Source: Leuconostoc fallax KCTC 3537 (lineage in GTDB: Bacteria; Bacillota; Bacilli; Lactobacillales; Lactobacillaceae). From it: a DNA stretch of 64,000 nucleotides. The notes beneath the pieces are model-generated. The model made no database searches, had not been told where the DNA came from, and was given only the letters and a program-made list of their open reading frames with translations. Every line of letters begins with the position of its first letter. Position 1 is the first letter of the stretch. This document shows positions 9,898 to 18,756 of this stretch, one piece after another. The translations under genes were made by a program, and so were the position numbers. Location of the stretch: the NCBI RefSeq assembly GCF_000165675.1, contig NZ_AEIZ01000015.1, positions 186,001-250,000 on the forward strand, read 5' to 3'.

Positions 9898-10273
9898 TAG
9901 TCACCTCTGATGCCTTTCTGTCTAACTTCATGCGTACTTCTTGATGACTCTCATATCCCATATAACCGCTTGATGAACGTTTATAGGTCGTCTGATATCC
10001 ATTAACGTCTGTAACCACAATAGTAGCTGCAGCAGGTATCTTAATATTGGCATCAATAAACAACACTGCATCAAAAGAATCTATCATGCCAACACTATCT
10101 GTCTGAACAACATTTTGAGTAATTTTAGAAACCTTACATGGATAATCTTCGGCAATAATCTTTGGTTGAGTTTCAGTAAATGGTCCAGACTTTGCAACAC
10201 CAGAACCATATATCGTGGCTTTATCCCGATATAATGTATTCAAAATACTTCCCATTCCGCCAAATAAACTCAT
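9881..10273 (-). CDS. Head closure / stopper protein
   Basis: This 130-residue beta-rich protein lies between the head-tail adaptor and the gp10-like protein, the position of the head closure protein (SPP1 gp16 type). It overlaps the upstream gene by 4 bases (ATGA). The assignment rests on order and size; no catalytic motif is expected. Confidence 0.7.
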   Translation of the reverse strand: MSLFGGMGSILNTLYRDKATIYGSGVAKSGPFTETQPKIIAEDYPCKVSKITQNVVQTDSVGMIDSFDAVLFIDANIKIPAAATIVVTDVNGYQTTYKRSSSGYMGYESHQEVRMKLDRKASEVTNVKNG

Positions 10274-10689
10274 CTCAACAACCGCCTATAAGTATTTAGA
10301 AGCCCATAGTAACTATTTGTAATGAGATTGACACCTAATAAACTGGCCATAACTTCACCGTCTGATTTAAAAGACACACTTGTATCTCCTTCAGTCAAAT
10401 TTGAAACATTCTGGTTAACCATTTGTTCAACAGGTGTAGTAAAGCCCGACAAATCAATCGTATTTTTAGCGATCATAACAATCGTTTCATCAAGTTCAGC
10501 AGGCAACTCATTAACGGGTATATGGGTATAAGTCGTCACATCTTTAATCGCTTTGTTGAGTAACAAATCAATAATTTTGTCATACATTTGACTGTATTCC
10601 TCATTATTCTGAATCTTTTTAGGAGATACCAATTTCAATGTCGCTAACAAATGATCATATCGGGGATGAGTTACCTGTTCCTCTAGCAT
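10270..10689 (-). CDS. Head-tail connector adaptor protein (gp6/gp15-like)
   Basis: This 139-residue, mostly helical protein follows the small head protein. The helical pattern (KIIDLLLNKAIKDVTTYTHI) fits the phage gp6-like / SPP1 gp15-like adaptor that sits under the portal. It overlaps the stopper gene. Confidence 0.75.
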   Translation of the reverse strand: MLEEQVTHPRYDHLLATLKLVSPKKIQNNEEYSQMYDKIIDLLLNKAIKDVTTYTHIPVNELPAELDETIVMIAKNTIDLSGFTTPVEQMVNQNVSNLTEGDTSVSFKSDGEVMASLLGVNLITNSYYGLLNTYRRLLR

Positions 10690-10691
10690 AG

Positions 10692-10949
10692 TTACTCCTT
10701 AACGTCGTCAGCTGTTTCCTCATCGTTTTCAATAGCTACTTCTTCGGCTACTTCCATTTCGTCATCTTGAACATCCAACTGCTCATTCAAAGCAATGATC
10801 GCACCATTGTGATGGGGATGTTTTTCTGACTTCAATTCTTCTAGCCTTTCGCTACGCACACCAACATGTTTGAATGTATCGCCTTTCTTGTATAAACGAT
10901 TAGCCAACTTATCAGTGAAGTCTTGTAGAACAATATACTTTTTTGCCAT
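10692..10949 (-). CDS. Small acidic phage head protein, function unknown
   Basis: This protein of about 85 residues has a basic N-terminal half and a very acidic C-terminal tail rich in Asp and Glu. It lies directly downstream of the major capsid gene. The second ATG (10949) is preferred over the one at 10952 because GGGAG then sits 7 bases upstream. Head genes often have such a small partner after the capsid gene; the function is unknown. Confidence 0.65.
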   Translation of the reverse strand: MAKKYIVLQDFTDKLANRLYKKGDTFKHVGVRSERLEELKSEKHPHHNGAIIALNEQLDVQDDEMEVAEEVAIENDEETADDVKE

Positions 10950-10960
10950 CATCTGTCTCC

Positions 10961-11884
10961 CTATCCTTGTGGTGCTGTCCCTGTTTTACGATCAGAAATA
11001 TGGAAGAAAATACCATCCTTACGTGGTTTCAAAAGTAATACATCTTCATATGAATTTTCGTAATACAAATAATTACCAGAGTTTGCAGCAGTAGGTGCAT
11101 CAAATCCTGCAAATTCATATTTTTCTGGTGCAATTTGAACACCATTTAAAATCAAGAACATATCAATTTGCTGTGAACCATCAACAGGCAATGCACCGAC
11201 TTCAAAGTTATAAGTTGTATGCATAAGATGTGCTGGCACAACCTTAATAGTTACATCATCCAATGAGTAAACACGACGATCAATACTTGATGAGGAACTC
11301 AAAATGATTGAACGTGATCGTGCCTGTGCTGACTTCAAAATCTTATTAACAGTTGGTGTCACATAAAGAATACGTTGCAATGAATTAGCTACCTGTAATT
11401 CATCCAACTGCGCCATCCACTCATCAAAGAGATCCAGTACATTTTCTTCAGTCAGAGTATCTGTAATAATCCCTTTATCGTTAAATGCCTTCTTCTCTTT
11501 ATATAACTTAGAGAACATAAAACGATCTTTTTCAGGGATCTTTTGTTGTGTATTGAAAGCATTTGTTACGTTAGCAATAGATGTTACTTGATTTGTTTCA
11601 TCAACATCCAATGGGTCAACAATCGTTGACCAATCACGCTCAAACTTTAATTCGTAATCATCATAATCATTTGAGTAATTCATGACAGGTTGTGTAATTG
11701 TTGCTCGCTTACGATCACGTCGGCCACTTTCAATGGTTAACTTAGGCACCTTAACATGCTTGGCACCTGAAAAATTAACTAATGCATTGGCAGGCGAATT
11801 CCATAAATCGCTTGAATGTAGAAGTGTTTGATAAATTGTTGCTTGTAATGCAGCTTGATAGCTTGTTGCATAGTTTAAAACCAT
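10961..11884 (-). CDS. Major capsid protein
   Basis: This 307-residue protein lies between scaffold and connector genes, the place of the major head protein. The N-terminus contains the line VPKLTIESGRRDRKRATI, and the body resembles HK97-fold capsid proteins of Firmicutes phages (PVMNYSNDYDDYELKFERDW region, then an alpha/beta body). The start is ATG 11884 with GGAGGTAAGAC upstream. Confidence 0.85.
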   Translation of the reverse strand: MVLNYATSYQAALQATIYQTLLHSSDLWNSPANALVNFSGAKHVKVPKLTIESGRRDRKRATITQPVMNYSNDYDDYELKFERDWSTIVDPLDVDETNQVTSIANVTNAFNTQQKIPEKDRFMFSKLYKEKKAFNDKGIITDTLTEENVLDLFDEWMAQLDELQVANSLQRILYVTPTVNKILKSAQARSRSIILSSSSSIDRRVYSLDDVTIKVVPAHLMHTTYNFEVGALPVDGSQQIDMFLILNGVQIAPEKYEFAGFDAPTAANSGNYLYYENSYEDVLLLKPRKDGIFFHISDRKTGTAPQG

Positions 11885-11896
11885 GTCTTACCTCCG

Positions 11897-12472
11897 TTAT
11901 TGTGTATTAACAGTGCCACCCATTGCAGAAATAAAGGCATCTGTTGCATCTTGATTAGCAGGATCTCCACCAGCCGGCTTATATCCTGAATCTGTCTTAC
12001 CTAAATCAAATAAGTAAGGTTTGTCTTTTTGAATTGCTTCAATCTTGTTAGATAGCCCCTCTACCTCCCCTTTATCATTAAGCTTAAGTTCACTTTTATC
12101 GATAAATCGCATCAAATCATCATTATTGCGGGCTTTAGAACCTGTCAAAGCCTGAGCAATGGCCGTATCTAACTTCAAGCTATCAATGCTAGACTGTAAG
12201 TTTTGAGTATCATCTGAATACTTTGATTTCAACTCATCGTACTTCTCTTTATAGTCAGCATTATCTCCAACCATCTTTTTCAATTCGGCCATATCTTTAT
12301 CGCGTTGCTTGATTTGCGCTTTAAATCCATCACGTTCAGTGGTTAATTCATTGACCTTATCCTGTAAGGCAACAGCATCTTTAAGAGACTCTGTATCTTG
12401 GCCATGAATTTTCATAACACCATTAACTTGATCTTCTGATAAACCTAACTTAATTAATTGTTCTCGCTTCAT
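11897..12472 (-). CDS. Capsid scaffolding protein
   Basis: The protein starts at ATG 12472 (MKREQLIKLGLSEDQV), with GAGAGG about 8 bases upstream. The open frame extends further upstream but that part covers a hairpin region and is not coding. The protein is about 191 residues, strongly coiled-coil in the middle and acidic, with a C-terminal tail PAGGDPANQDATDAF typical of phage minor structural GP20/scaffold proteins. It guides capsid assembly and is lost afterwards. Confidence 0.85.
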   Translation of the reverse strand: MKREQLIKLGLSEDQVNGVMKIHGQDTESLKDAVALQDKVNELTTERDGFKAQIKQRDKDMAELKKMVGDNADYKEKYDELKSKYSDDTQNLQSSIDSLKLDTAIAQALTGSKARNNDDLMRFIDKSELKLNDKGEVEGLSNKIEAIQKDKPYLFDLGKTDSGYKPAGGDPANQDATDAFISAMGGTVNTQ

Positions 12473-12498
12473 TGTTTTACCTCTCTCGTGATTTATTA

Positions 12499-12606
12499 CG
12501 CGGAACGACCGCGATTGAGTGCATACAAAAAGCACACTATTTGTAACGCCCGGTATGCTAGCGGGCGAATATATTATGTACAGCGTGCCGTATATTAACG
12601 GTACGC
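12499..12606 (-). other. Array of four hairpins before the scaffold gene
   Basis: The gap of about 150 bases between the minor head gene and the scaffold gene holds four hairpins in a row. They are CGCGG/CCGCG at 12499-12513, a weaker AGTGC stem at 12518-12538, CGCCCG/CGGGCG at 12547-12567, and GCGT-CCG/CGG-ACGC at 12583-12606. None is followed by a clear T-tract. They may act as an mRNA processing or stability region that sets head protein ratios; this is inference. Confidence 0.5.
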
Positions 12607-12625
12607 CATTATTTGATAACAATGT

Positions 12626-13651
12626 TTATATATCATTTAAGCCAACAGAATTGGCCCACTCATTATAAGTTTGCTTAGGGATGTACTTCCCTTTATTGGT
12701 ATCAGGATCTCTAGCCCAACGTTGATGGCTTAATCGTTCTTCTCCCTTAACCACTGGCACCGTTGTGCAACGGCAATGACCATGAATAGGTGGATAATTA
12801 ACACTGATTTTTCTATCATCTACTGCAAAAGTTTCATAATCCAAGTCACCACATATTGCACACGTTTTTGTTTCAAGCGTGGCCAAAAATCGATATTCCT
12901 CAATATGTTCCGTCTTATATGCCTTATAGCTGGCTTCATTAGCAGCATGAGACATTTCTGTAATGATAAGTCGATGTTGTTTATATTGCTCAAACTCTTG
13001 AAACTTTGCACTGGCATGTTTAATGATGTTGTAATTACTCATCCCCATCAATATGCCACGTCTTACCGCAGTAGTTAATTCTTGTGGCAAGTCATTAACA
13101 AAGTTGCCCCATACTCGTTCACTAAAGTTTTTACCGTGCCAACGCTGATTTACAAAGGTTTCTAATTGTGCATCAGTGTATTTGTCAAAGTTACTGTCAT
13201 AGGTTGCTTTCTCACTTTGTATCTCATACACATCACGATAATAATTTTGTTTGAATTCATTAACTAGTGTGTTTTCCATGGACTTAACTTCTAAATCAGC
13301 ATACTTAGCTATGACAAATTGTGTCTCAGCTTCAAGAGCCTGTAATCTAGTAATTTGTAAACGGTAGTAGGCTAAATTAAGTCGCCCTTCATATCTGCCA
13401 TTTCTGGCCAATTCTTCCCAATGATCTAAAGTTTCATACCAGCTATCTAATGATTTACCCCGTAATTTCTTATTAGCACTCTCGATAGTCATACCAGTAG
13501 ACAACGCATATTTATTCAACCATTTATGTAAAACAAGCTGTATTTCTTTTAATGCTGCTTGAGATTGATTGAGAATATACCGTTCATAATCATCACTTCT
13601 TGCTAGACTAGCCTTTTTGTTTTCTAGATGACGCTCTTGCCAATAATCCAT
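12626..13651 (-). CDS. Minor head protein (SPP1 gp7 / Mu F-like)
   Basis: This 341-residue protein follows the portal. The C-terminal part (about residues 240-310) has the Mu F-like domain with CAICGDLDYETF and a second cluster NYPPIHGHCRCTTVPV, a Cys/His pattern typical of this family. It is packed with the portal and affects DNA exit. Starts at ATG 13651, just downstream of the portal gene. Confidence 0.88.
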   Translation of the reverse strand: MDYWQERHLENKKASLARSDDYERYILNQSQAALKEIQLVLHKWLNKYALSTGMTIESANKKLRGKSLDSWYETLDHWEELARNGRYEGRLNLAYYRLQITRLQALEAETQFVIAKYADLEVKSMENTLVNEFKQNYYRDVYEIQSEKATYDSNFDKYTDAQLETFVNQRWHGKNFSERVWGNFVNDLPQELTTAVRRGILMGMSNYNIIKHASAKFQEFEQYKQHRLIITEMSHAANEASYKAYKTEHIEEYRFLATLETKTCAICGDLDYETFAVDDRKISVNYPPIHGHCRCTTVPVVKGEERLSHQRWARDPDTNKGKYIPKQTYNEWANSVGLNDI

Positions 13652-13671
13652 GAATGATCTCCACCTATTTT

Positions 13672-15060
13672 TTATGGTTCATAGCTATCATGTCCTGCCT
13701 CACGTTCTTGTTTTAAACGCTTTACTTCATCCTGCCAATCATCAACTAGTGGATTGTTCTTGGCAATGGTATCAAGACTAGATACATCAGCAAGCTGTTG
13801 TAAGACTGTCGCTTGTTCTACGTTGTTAGTAATTGATGTTCTCGTCCACGTCTGTGTGATTTTACGAGTATTATAATCAGATACATTCAAGTAACGCATA
13901 ATCGCTCTAATAAGCTGTGAGATACCAATTCTAAACTGTTTTTCGACAACGCTAGCTTTTAACTCTAACTGTGAATAAAGCATTTTAATGGCCACACCTG
14001 TGTTGTTCCCTAATTCAATCTTATTCGGGTTAACGGCCTGTGCATTATAGTAAATGGCATCACGTGTATTAGTCAGCAGTTTTTCTCTAGCTTCAACGGG
14101 AATATCAATGGTTAAAGTATCAACCCCTGCTTTTTCAGAACCCGCAAATGTTTCAACTTTAATGGCTTTATCTTCAACGAGCTGTTTTTTGAACTCACCT
14201 AAATCAGTACCACTGTAGTTATTAAGCACCAGGATAACCTGTTGTACGTCATCAACATCATTAACAAAGCCGTTATAAACTTTATCGTAGACATCTATTA
14301 AACCTTTGTACTTATCTAGGTCCCGACGTTCCCGCTTATTATTTCTAAATGCAATAAATGGCACTTCACCAAATTCATGTTGCCTAGTGTTACTAGTGCC
14401 AACAGTTTCTTGTGTACTGATATCAATAATATTAATGCCCTGATACTCTTGAAATACTCGTGAACCACTTTCACCGTATGGCTGTGATTGGTACATCTGT
14501 ACTTCGGTATCATTCCAGTACTCATGAATGTAAACATTCTTACCAGTATCACCATCTAGCTTTTTATACGTTCTCAACATCCCGATAACGTTCTTTTCAA
14601 GATAGTTATCATACACTGGTGTGCATTCTCCAGGGGGGATGATGCCAAATCTAAAAGTATTGGTATCTCTGTCTATCCAATAATGTAACCACACCAAACC
14701 AGCATTACTTGCATCAACTACCAAATCAAATAATGTATTAGCAAAACCATCACCCAATGTATCGCGTATCTTATCATTGATATCTTGGCCATTACCTACA
14801 TCAATTTGTGGCGCTACTGTAGCCAAATAAGCTGCCTTTTGGTCAACAATAGGCTGATGGAAGTTATTGCTCACACGGTTATCAGCAGGTCGTAATGGAT
14901 CATCTTTACCCTTTGAATTGAGCTTACTTTCACCATTATTACGATTAGTAATATCATTCTGGTTATCATAATAACGTTGGCTTTCATCAAATTTTGCATA
15001 GATATTAATACGCTCTGATGTTTTATTTTTAACAAGCTCTTTGATTTTTTCAATATCCAT
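13672..15060 (-). CDS. Portal protein (SPP1 gp6 type)
   Basis: This 462-residue protein lies between large terminase and minor head protein. The PADNRVSNNFHQPIVDQKAA motif at residues about 57-76 is typical of SPP1-like portal proteins. The body includes FGEVPFIAFRNNK and the SGTDLGEF segment. It forms the ring at the capsid vertex through which DNA is packaged. Starts at ATG 15060 with GAGGTAAG upstream. Confidence 0.92.
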   Translation of the reverse strand: MDIEKIKELVKNKTSERINIYAKFDESQRYYDNQNDITNRNNGESKLNSKGKDDPLRPADNRVSNNFHQPIVDQKAAYLATVAPQIDVGNGQDINDKIRDTLGDGFANTLFDLVVDASNAGLVWLHYWIDRDTNTFRFGIIPPGECTPVYDNYLEKNVIGMLRTYKKLDGDTGKNVYIHEYWNDTEVQMYQSQPYGESGSRVFQEYQGINIIDISTQETVGTSNTRQHEFGEVPFIAFRNNKRERRDLDKYKGLIDVYDKVYNGFVNDVDDVQQVILVLNNYSGTDLGEFKKQLVEDKAIKVETFAGSEKAGVDTLTIDIPVEAREKLLTNTRDAIYYNAQAVNPNKIELGNNTGVAIKMLYSQLELKASVVEKQFRIGISQLIRAIMRYLNVSDYNTRKITQTWTRTSITNNVEQATVLQQLADVSSLDTIAKNNPLVDDWQDEVKRLKQEREAGHDSYEP

Positions 15061-15078
15061 TATACTTACCTCTGTGTA

Positions 15079-16347
15079 TTACTTCTTCCACTGCTTAAAG
15101 CCACCTAATCGAATAATACGTTCAGCAGCATATCGTGTTGGGTCAATCGTATGGTTATCGTGATCAGGATACTCACCACGTAAGTTACCCATACGGTCCT
15201 CTTCTAACTCATAACCTGAGAACTCACGATAAATGTTAGGCGTTCTACGTGGATCAATGATAATGGCATTTAGGTCTTGCAACCATTTGATACCATGTTC
15301 AACTGAACCAGGTCCTTTGACGGCTGGTTGAATATTAAGCCCTAAGTCTCTAAATTCAGCAATCGTTCTTGGTTCGGCACTATCAGCAATCACTACATTA
15401 TTGTCTTTGTTAAGTTTCATAATGGCTTCAACTGCTACACGGTTTTTCATCCCCGTTTTGTATATCTCATTCACGAAATACAAACGACGTCGTGTACTGT
15501 CATAATAAAATTCAACATACCCAAGTGGGTCTGCACCAAAACCAAAGTCGAGGCCACGATAAATCGTATCAAATGTTGCAGCCAATTCATCTGGAATGCG
15601 TTGATTAATGATATTAGTAAATACTTCAGCACCAGTACCAACAACCTTGCCCAAATATTCATGCTCATACGCTGTTGGATTAACTTCTTTAAGCGCCTTA
15701 GCTTCACTGATAAAAACATTACCTAGCCACGTTTTAGGGACAGTCAGATAAGTTGAACGATGAACTAATACATCATCACGCACCTTTTCTTGTTCCACAA
15801 ATTCATTGGTCCAATTACGCTGTGACTTTGGTGGGTTAAACGAGAAGATAAACATCTGCTCACCACCACGTCCAAGAGACTGCTTAATATTACGAATACC
15901 AGCTGCTGCCTTGAACTCTGACAACTCTTCAAACCAAATGAATTTAATATGCCCTTTATCAACCTTCACTGATTTAATCTTTTCAGGATCATCAGCACCT
16001 CGAAAGATAATTTTTTGACCTGTGTAGATATTCTTTATCTCTAATGGGGATGTTGTTGCTTTCCAGTTAGCAGATAAACCTAGCTTATTAATTGCCCATT
16101 TTAATTGAGCCACCACACTATCACGTAAGGTATCAGCAACTCGTCTTAATACTGCAGCACTAGCGTTACTATCTTCCTCCAGCATTAACATCAGCATAAC
16201 GGCAATAAACGAACTCTTAGTAGAACCACGGCCACCAACAAAATAGTAATTTGAATGCGCTATTCTCATCATGTCATAATACATATGATAAAAACGTGGC
16301 GCTATCATGTCCTTTAAATCTAACGTCAGCACACGTTCATTACTCAT
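15079..16347 (-). CDS. terL: Terminase large subunit
   Basis: The DNA packaging ATPase and nuclease. Walker A is VGGRGSTKSS near residue 38 and Walker B is FIWFEELSEF. The C-terminal nuclease has DFGFGADPLGYVEF and VIADSAEPRTIAEF. The best start is ATG 16347 (MSNERVLTLDLK), because GGAG lies 8 bases upstream inside the terS end; the open frame starting at 16410 is an in-frame extension. It overlaps terS by 8 bases. Confidence 0.95.
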   Translation of the reverse strand: MSNERVLTLDLKDMIAPRFYHMYYDMMRIAHSNYYFVGGRGSTKSSFIAVMLMLMLEEDSNASAAVLRRVADTLRDSVVAQLKWAINKLGLSANWKATTSPLEIKNIYTGQKIIFRGADDPEKIKSVKVDKGHIKFIWFEELSEFKAAAGIRNIKQSLGRGGEQMFIFSFNPPKSQRNWTNEFVEQEKVRDDVLVHRSTYLTVPKTWLGNVFISEAKALKEVNPTAYEHEYLGKVVGTGAEVFTNIINQRIPDELAATFDTIYRGLDFGFGADPLGYVEFYYDSTRRRLYFVNEIYKTGMKNRVAVEAIMKLNKDNNVVIADSAEPRTIAEFRDLGLNIQPAVKGPGSVEHGIKWLQDLNAIIIDPRRTPNIYREFSGYELEEDRMGNLRGEYPDHDNHTIDPTRYAAERIIRLGGFKQWKK

Positions 16348-16801
16348 ATTCGGGCTCCGGTATTTCAACATCATCAAACGACGCCACAATATTAATCTTT
16401 GTTGGTGCATTCAAATTAATATCCACTGGTAATGGATGGCGTTTGAGTATTTCGGCAGCAGATTTTAAAATAACAGTTTTATCCACGCGTTTCTCAACTC
16501 GTTCCACCGTACCAGTGATCGGGTTCATCATCACAACCTCATCAGTTGTATTACCACGCATAATATTAGTGATCGTTTCCAATGCCTCATCAGCATCCGC
16601 AATCGTTGACTTTTTCAAATCGCCCATAAGCCCGTCAATATAGGATTTAACCTTAACATTTCTTAACATTCTGTTTGCTGACGATGCTGCACTCGTTTCA
16701 CTTTTCACAGCGTATCCAGCAACTTGATAGGCTCTAGTTGCATTTCCAAGTTTCACGTATTCTTCACAGAAGCGTTTTTGTTTTGTTGTTAATTTGTCCA
16801 A
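16340..16801 (-). CDS. terS: Terminase small subunit
   Basis: This 153-residue protein starts MDKLTTKQKRFCEEY, the N-terminal helix-turn-helix pattern of terminase_2 family small subunits (LTxKQxxFxxEY...GNATRAYQVAGY). It recognises the pac site. GGAGAGCAG precedes the ATG. It is the first gene of the late packaging operon, directly after a terminator at 16852-16882. Confidence 0.93.
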   Translation of the reverse strand: MDKLTTKQKRFCEEYVKLGNATRAYQVAGYAVKSETSAASSANRMLRNVKVKSYIDGLMGDLKKSTIADADEALETITNIMRGNTTDEVVMMNPITGTVERVEKRVDKTVILKSAAEILKRHPLPVDINLNAPTKINIVASFDDVEIPEPEYE

Positions 16802-16851
16802 TCTGCTCTCCTTTCTACATTTTTTGATAGTAAATGTTTACTCTTGTCACA

Positions 16852-16882
16852 AAATAAAAAGGCTACCACATTTGGTAACCCC
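16852..16882 (-). terminator. Rho-independent terminator upstream of terS
   Basis: On the minus strand GGTTACCA and TGGTAGCC form the stem, followed by TTTTTATTTT. It ends the transcript of the membrane protein gene at 16981 before the packaging operon. Late genes therefore need a promoter downstream of it or antitermination. Confidence 0.8.
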
Positions 16883-16980
16883 CCGCTTTCTCGTAAAGTT
16901 TTTTCTCTCTTAATTTTAAAATCCTATTTGTTAAAATAAGTTTATTTTTCACATTAAATTTAAGTAACATGATTCATATC

Positions 16981-17568
16981 TCAATCGATTTTTTTAGTAT
17001 TAAATAATTCCTCATTTTCTGCGTTAGCAGCTTGTGGATTCAAATTATAATATTGATACTGAAACTTCAAATCTTCCCTCATAGATTTCAAACTCAAAGA
17101 TATTACTTTTCCAGTATATATATTTCCAATAGAATCAGTTACTTTGGGATATATTTTCACTTTTTTATTCGGACCATAAATGTCTTTAAGAGTCTTATAA
17201 ACACCGACTGCGTTACAACCTGTAGAATATCCCTCTCCTGGTTGAATAACTCCGCCTAAAAATTCCATAGATAAAAGCAACATTTTTGTACTACCAACTA
17301 GGCCAATAGATAGGCTACGGATATTTATTGCAGTTGACCCTGTATTGTAAAAAGACACTTTAAACCCCATTAACTCAACTTGTGGAGTGTAATACATAGA
17401 TTCCAATTCAGCTTTTCCTCTTGGTCTGGTTGCTCGGTACGGTAAGTAAACGGCTACAAAAACAGCAGCAATCGTTCCTAACGCACCGAACCAATCTGGA
17501 ACGGTACCCCAATTTAATCTCTTAATCCATTCTATAAAGTATTCCCAATAATTACCTATGTCTTTCAC
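16981..17568 (-). CDS. Membrane-anchored accessory protein, function unknown
   Basis: The protein (about 195 residues) has one N-terminal membrane segment (WFGALGTIAAVFVAVYLPY) and a C-terminal beta-rich domain, presumably facing one side of the membrane. The start is taken as GTG 17568 because GGAGG lies about 8 bases upstream; an ATG at 17589 has no such site. It lies in the late-regulator-to-terminase gap, between hairpin terminators (16852-16882 and 17765-17798), so it looks like an independent cargo unit. No family was recognised. Confidence 0.65.
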   Translation of the reverse strand: MKDIGNYWEYFIEWIKRLNWGTVPDWFGALGTIAAVFVAVYLPYRATRPRGKAELESMYYTPQVELMGFKVSFYNTGSTAINIRSLSIGLVGSTKMLLLSMEFLGGVIQPGEGYSTGCNAVGVYKTLKDIYGPNKKVKIYPKVTDSIGNIYTGKVISLSLKSMREDLKFQYQYYNLNPQAANAENEELFNTKKID

Positions 17569-17710
17569 ACTTTCAACCTCCAATGGCATGATTGTACTAC
17601 TGGAAAACGTTGAACAACAAAATCACTATGCCAAACAAGAGACGAACCGTACAATTAATCCAATAAAAATCACAACAATATGGAGTGTCTTTCATCTATT
17701 TAACTATATT

Positions 17711-17762
17711 TTTGCGTATTCATCATTCATACTCAATTATCCTCTGAATAATGATACGCAAA
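17711..17762. other. Long inverted repeat in the cargo gap
   Basis: The arms at 17711-17729 and 17745-17762 pair as TTTGCGTATCATTATTCA-like sequences with small mismatches. It sits in the roughly 360-base gap between the membrane protein and the SecB-like gene. Apart from this, the terminator next to it and a hairpin at 17901-17936, I see nothing else in that gap. Confidence 0.6.
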
Positions 17763-17764
17763 TA

Positions 17765-17798
17765 AAAAGAGCCACACATACTTTTGTCTGACTCTTTT
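17765..17798 (-). terminator. Terminator downstream of the three-gene cargo operon
   Basis: AAAAGAGCCA pairs with TGACTCTTTT. On the minus strand the stem is followed by TTTTTATTT, so it ends the operon coming from 19364; it can also act on the plus strand. Confidence 0.75.
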
Positions 17799-17900
17799 CG
17801 ATATTACAATATTAACACCATTTTTTAGGCAAAAAGTACCAAAATAGTACCACCATATTTAGGGGTTGAGTTATCCACAGAAAAAATTGTCATTTATATT

Positions 17901-17936
17901 AATATCTAAAATGTTTTAAAAACCATTTTAGATATT
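17901..17936. terminator. 13-bp perfect hairpin at the 3' end of the SecB-like gene
   Basis: AATATCTAAAATG at 17901-17913 pairs perfectly with its complement at 17924-17936. The stop codon of the SecB-like gene lies inside the stem. The T-tract on the minus strand is poor, so it may protect the mRNA end more than terminate. Confidence 0.55.
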
Positions 17937-18362
17937 TTCTGTGCTTTCGTTTTCTGCATCAAAAGGAACAGCAATCATATTTACATTTATTCTTGGTTGA
18001 TAATCTAAGTCTGTTATCTTTTTGATTACATCTTTTACACTAAATAATGCTGCTTCTAAGCCGTGCTTAAATACAAAATTATTTATATACTCAGCATCAT
18101 TCAACGGAAAATCTTCCATGTCAAATATGTATTTATAATCAAACTTTATTAATCTAAACTCCTCATCGACATTATCATAGTGTGATATCAATGTGACTTT
18201 AAAAGCAATACTAACTTTACTAGATTGTTCATTAGATATAACACGAATATTATCAATATTCATGTTACAATTTTCATTTCCCTTTTTACGATCCCATGGA
18301 AACGTCTCATTAAAGTGGTATTCCAAATTATTTATTCTATACAGCCAATACTTAATTTTCAT
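17928..18362 (-). CDS. SecB-like chaperone, candidate third gene of a TAC module
   Basis: This 144-residue protein is not clearly named by any short motif, but its layout resembles SecB-like proteins. It has a run of beta strands (MNIDNIRVIS, VSIAFKVTLIS, FRLIKFDYKYIFDMEDF), then a helix with NNFVFKHGLEAALFSVKDVI, then a strand PRINVNMIAVPFD. In the SecB family the corresponding part reads like N-x-x-x-I/L-F-P-x-x-R-x-x-I, then a P-x-I/L-x-x-x-x-F end. It is the last gene of a three-gene operon, as the chaperone is in toxin-antitoxin-chaperone systems. GAGGA lies 10 bases before the ATG. A fold comparison would decide. Confidence 0.5.
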   Translation of the reverse strand: MKIKYWLYRINNLEYHFNETFPWDRKKGNENCNMNIDNIRVISNEQSSKVSIAFKVTLISHYDNVDEEFRLIKFDYKYIFDMEDFPLNDAEYINNFVFKHGLEAALFSVKDVIKKITDLDYQPRINVNMIAVPFDAENESTENI

Positions 18363-18389
18363 ATAGATATATTCCTCAATGATTAGACA

Positions 18390-18756
18390 ACTTATGCGTA
18401 TGCAAAGCTATCTTCCTCTTTTATAGTAGTGGTGCTATTGATCTGTGTACGATAAGAATTATTATTTTTAAAATAACCATAAATATCTTTACGCTCAACT
18501 CTCACATTAGCAGTACCATTGCCAAAATTTTTATCTAGTTTTTTTGTATACTCAAATAAGAGAGTGCGTTACTTATTTTTTCAAATGAATACTCAGAGAC
18601 AAAGGGATTCCCACTACCTAGTCGCTGAACATCATTAACCGGAATATTATAAGGAGCTACACTTAAAATATCTACTAAATCAACATCATATTTCAAAGAG
18701 TAATTGAACATATCTTGAGATAATGTATCCACTAACTTTTCATCCAATTTCTTCAT
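18390..18756 (-). CDS. Candidate antitoxin of a TAC-like module, frame broken once
   Basis: Unrecognised protein of about 121 residues after repair. The first part (MKKLDEKLVDTLSQDM to LSYLSIQK) joins the second (LDKNFGNGTANVRVERKDI to the end FAYA) if one A is added to the seven-base run at 18539-18545. The start is ATG 18756, preferred over 18831 because AGAGGA lies upstream and it overlaps the stop of the preceding gene as ATGA. The C-terminal tail is Tyr/Asn/Thr-rich and may be unstructured, as is seen for chaperone-dependent antitoxins. The role is inferred from its place between a larger protein and the SecB-like protein. Confidence 0.5.

Noticed and set aside
12473-12622. N-terminal extension of the scaffold protein
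   Set aside because: The stretch is open but consists of hairpins, and a good RBS lies before ATG 12472.
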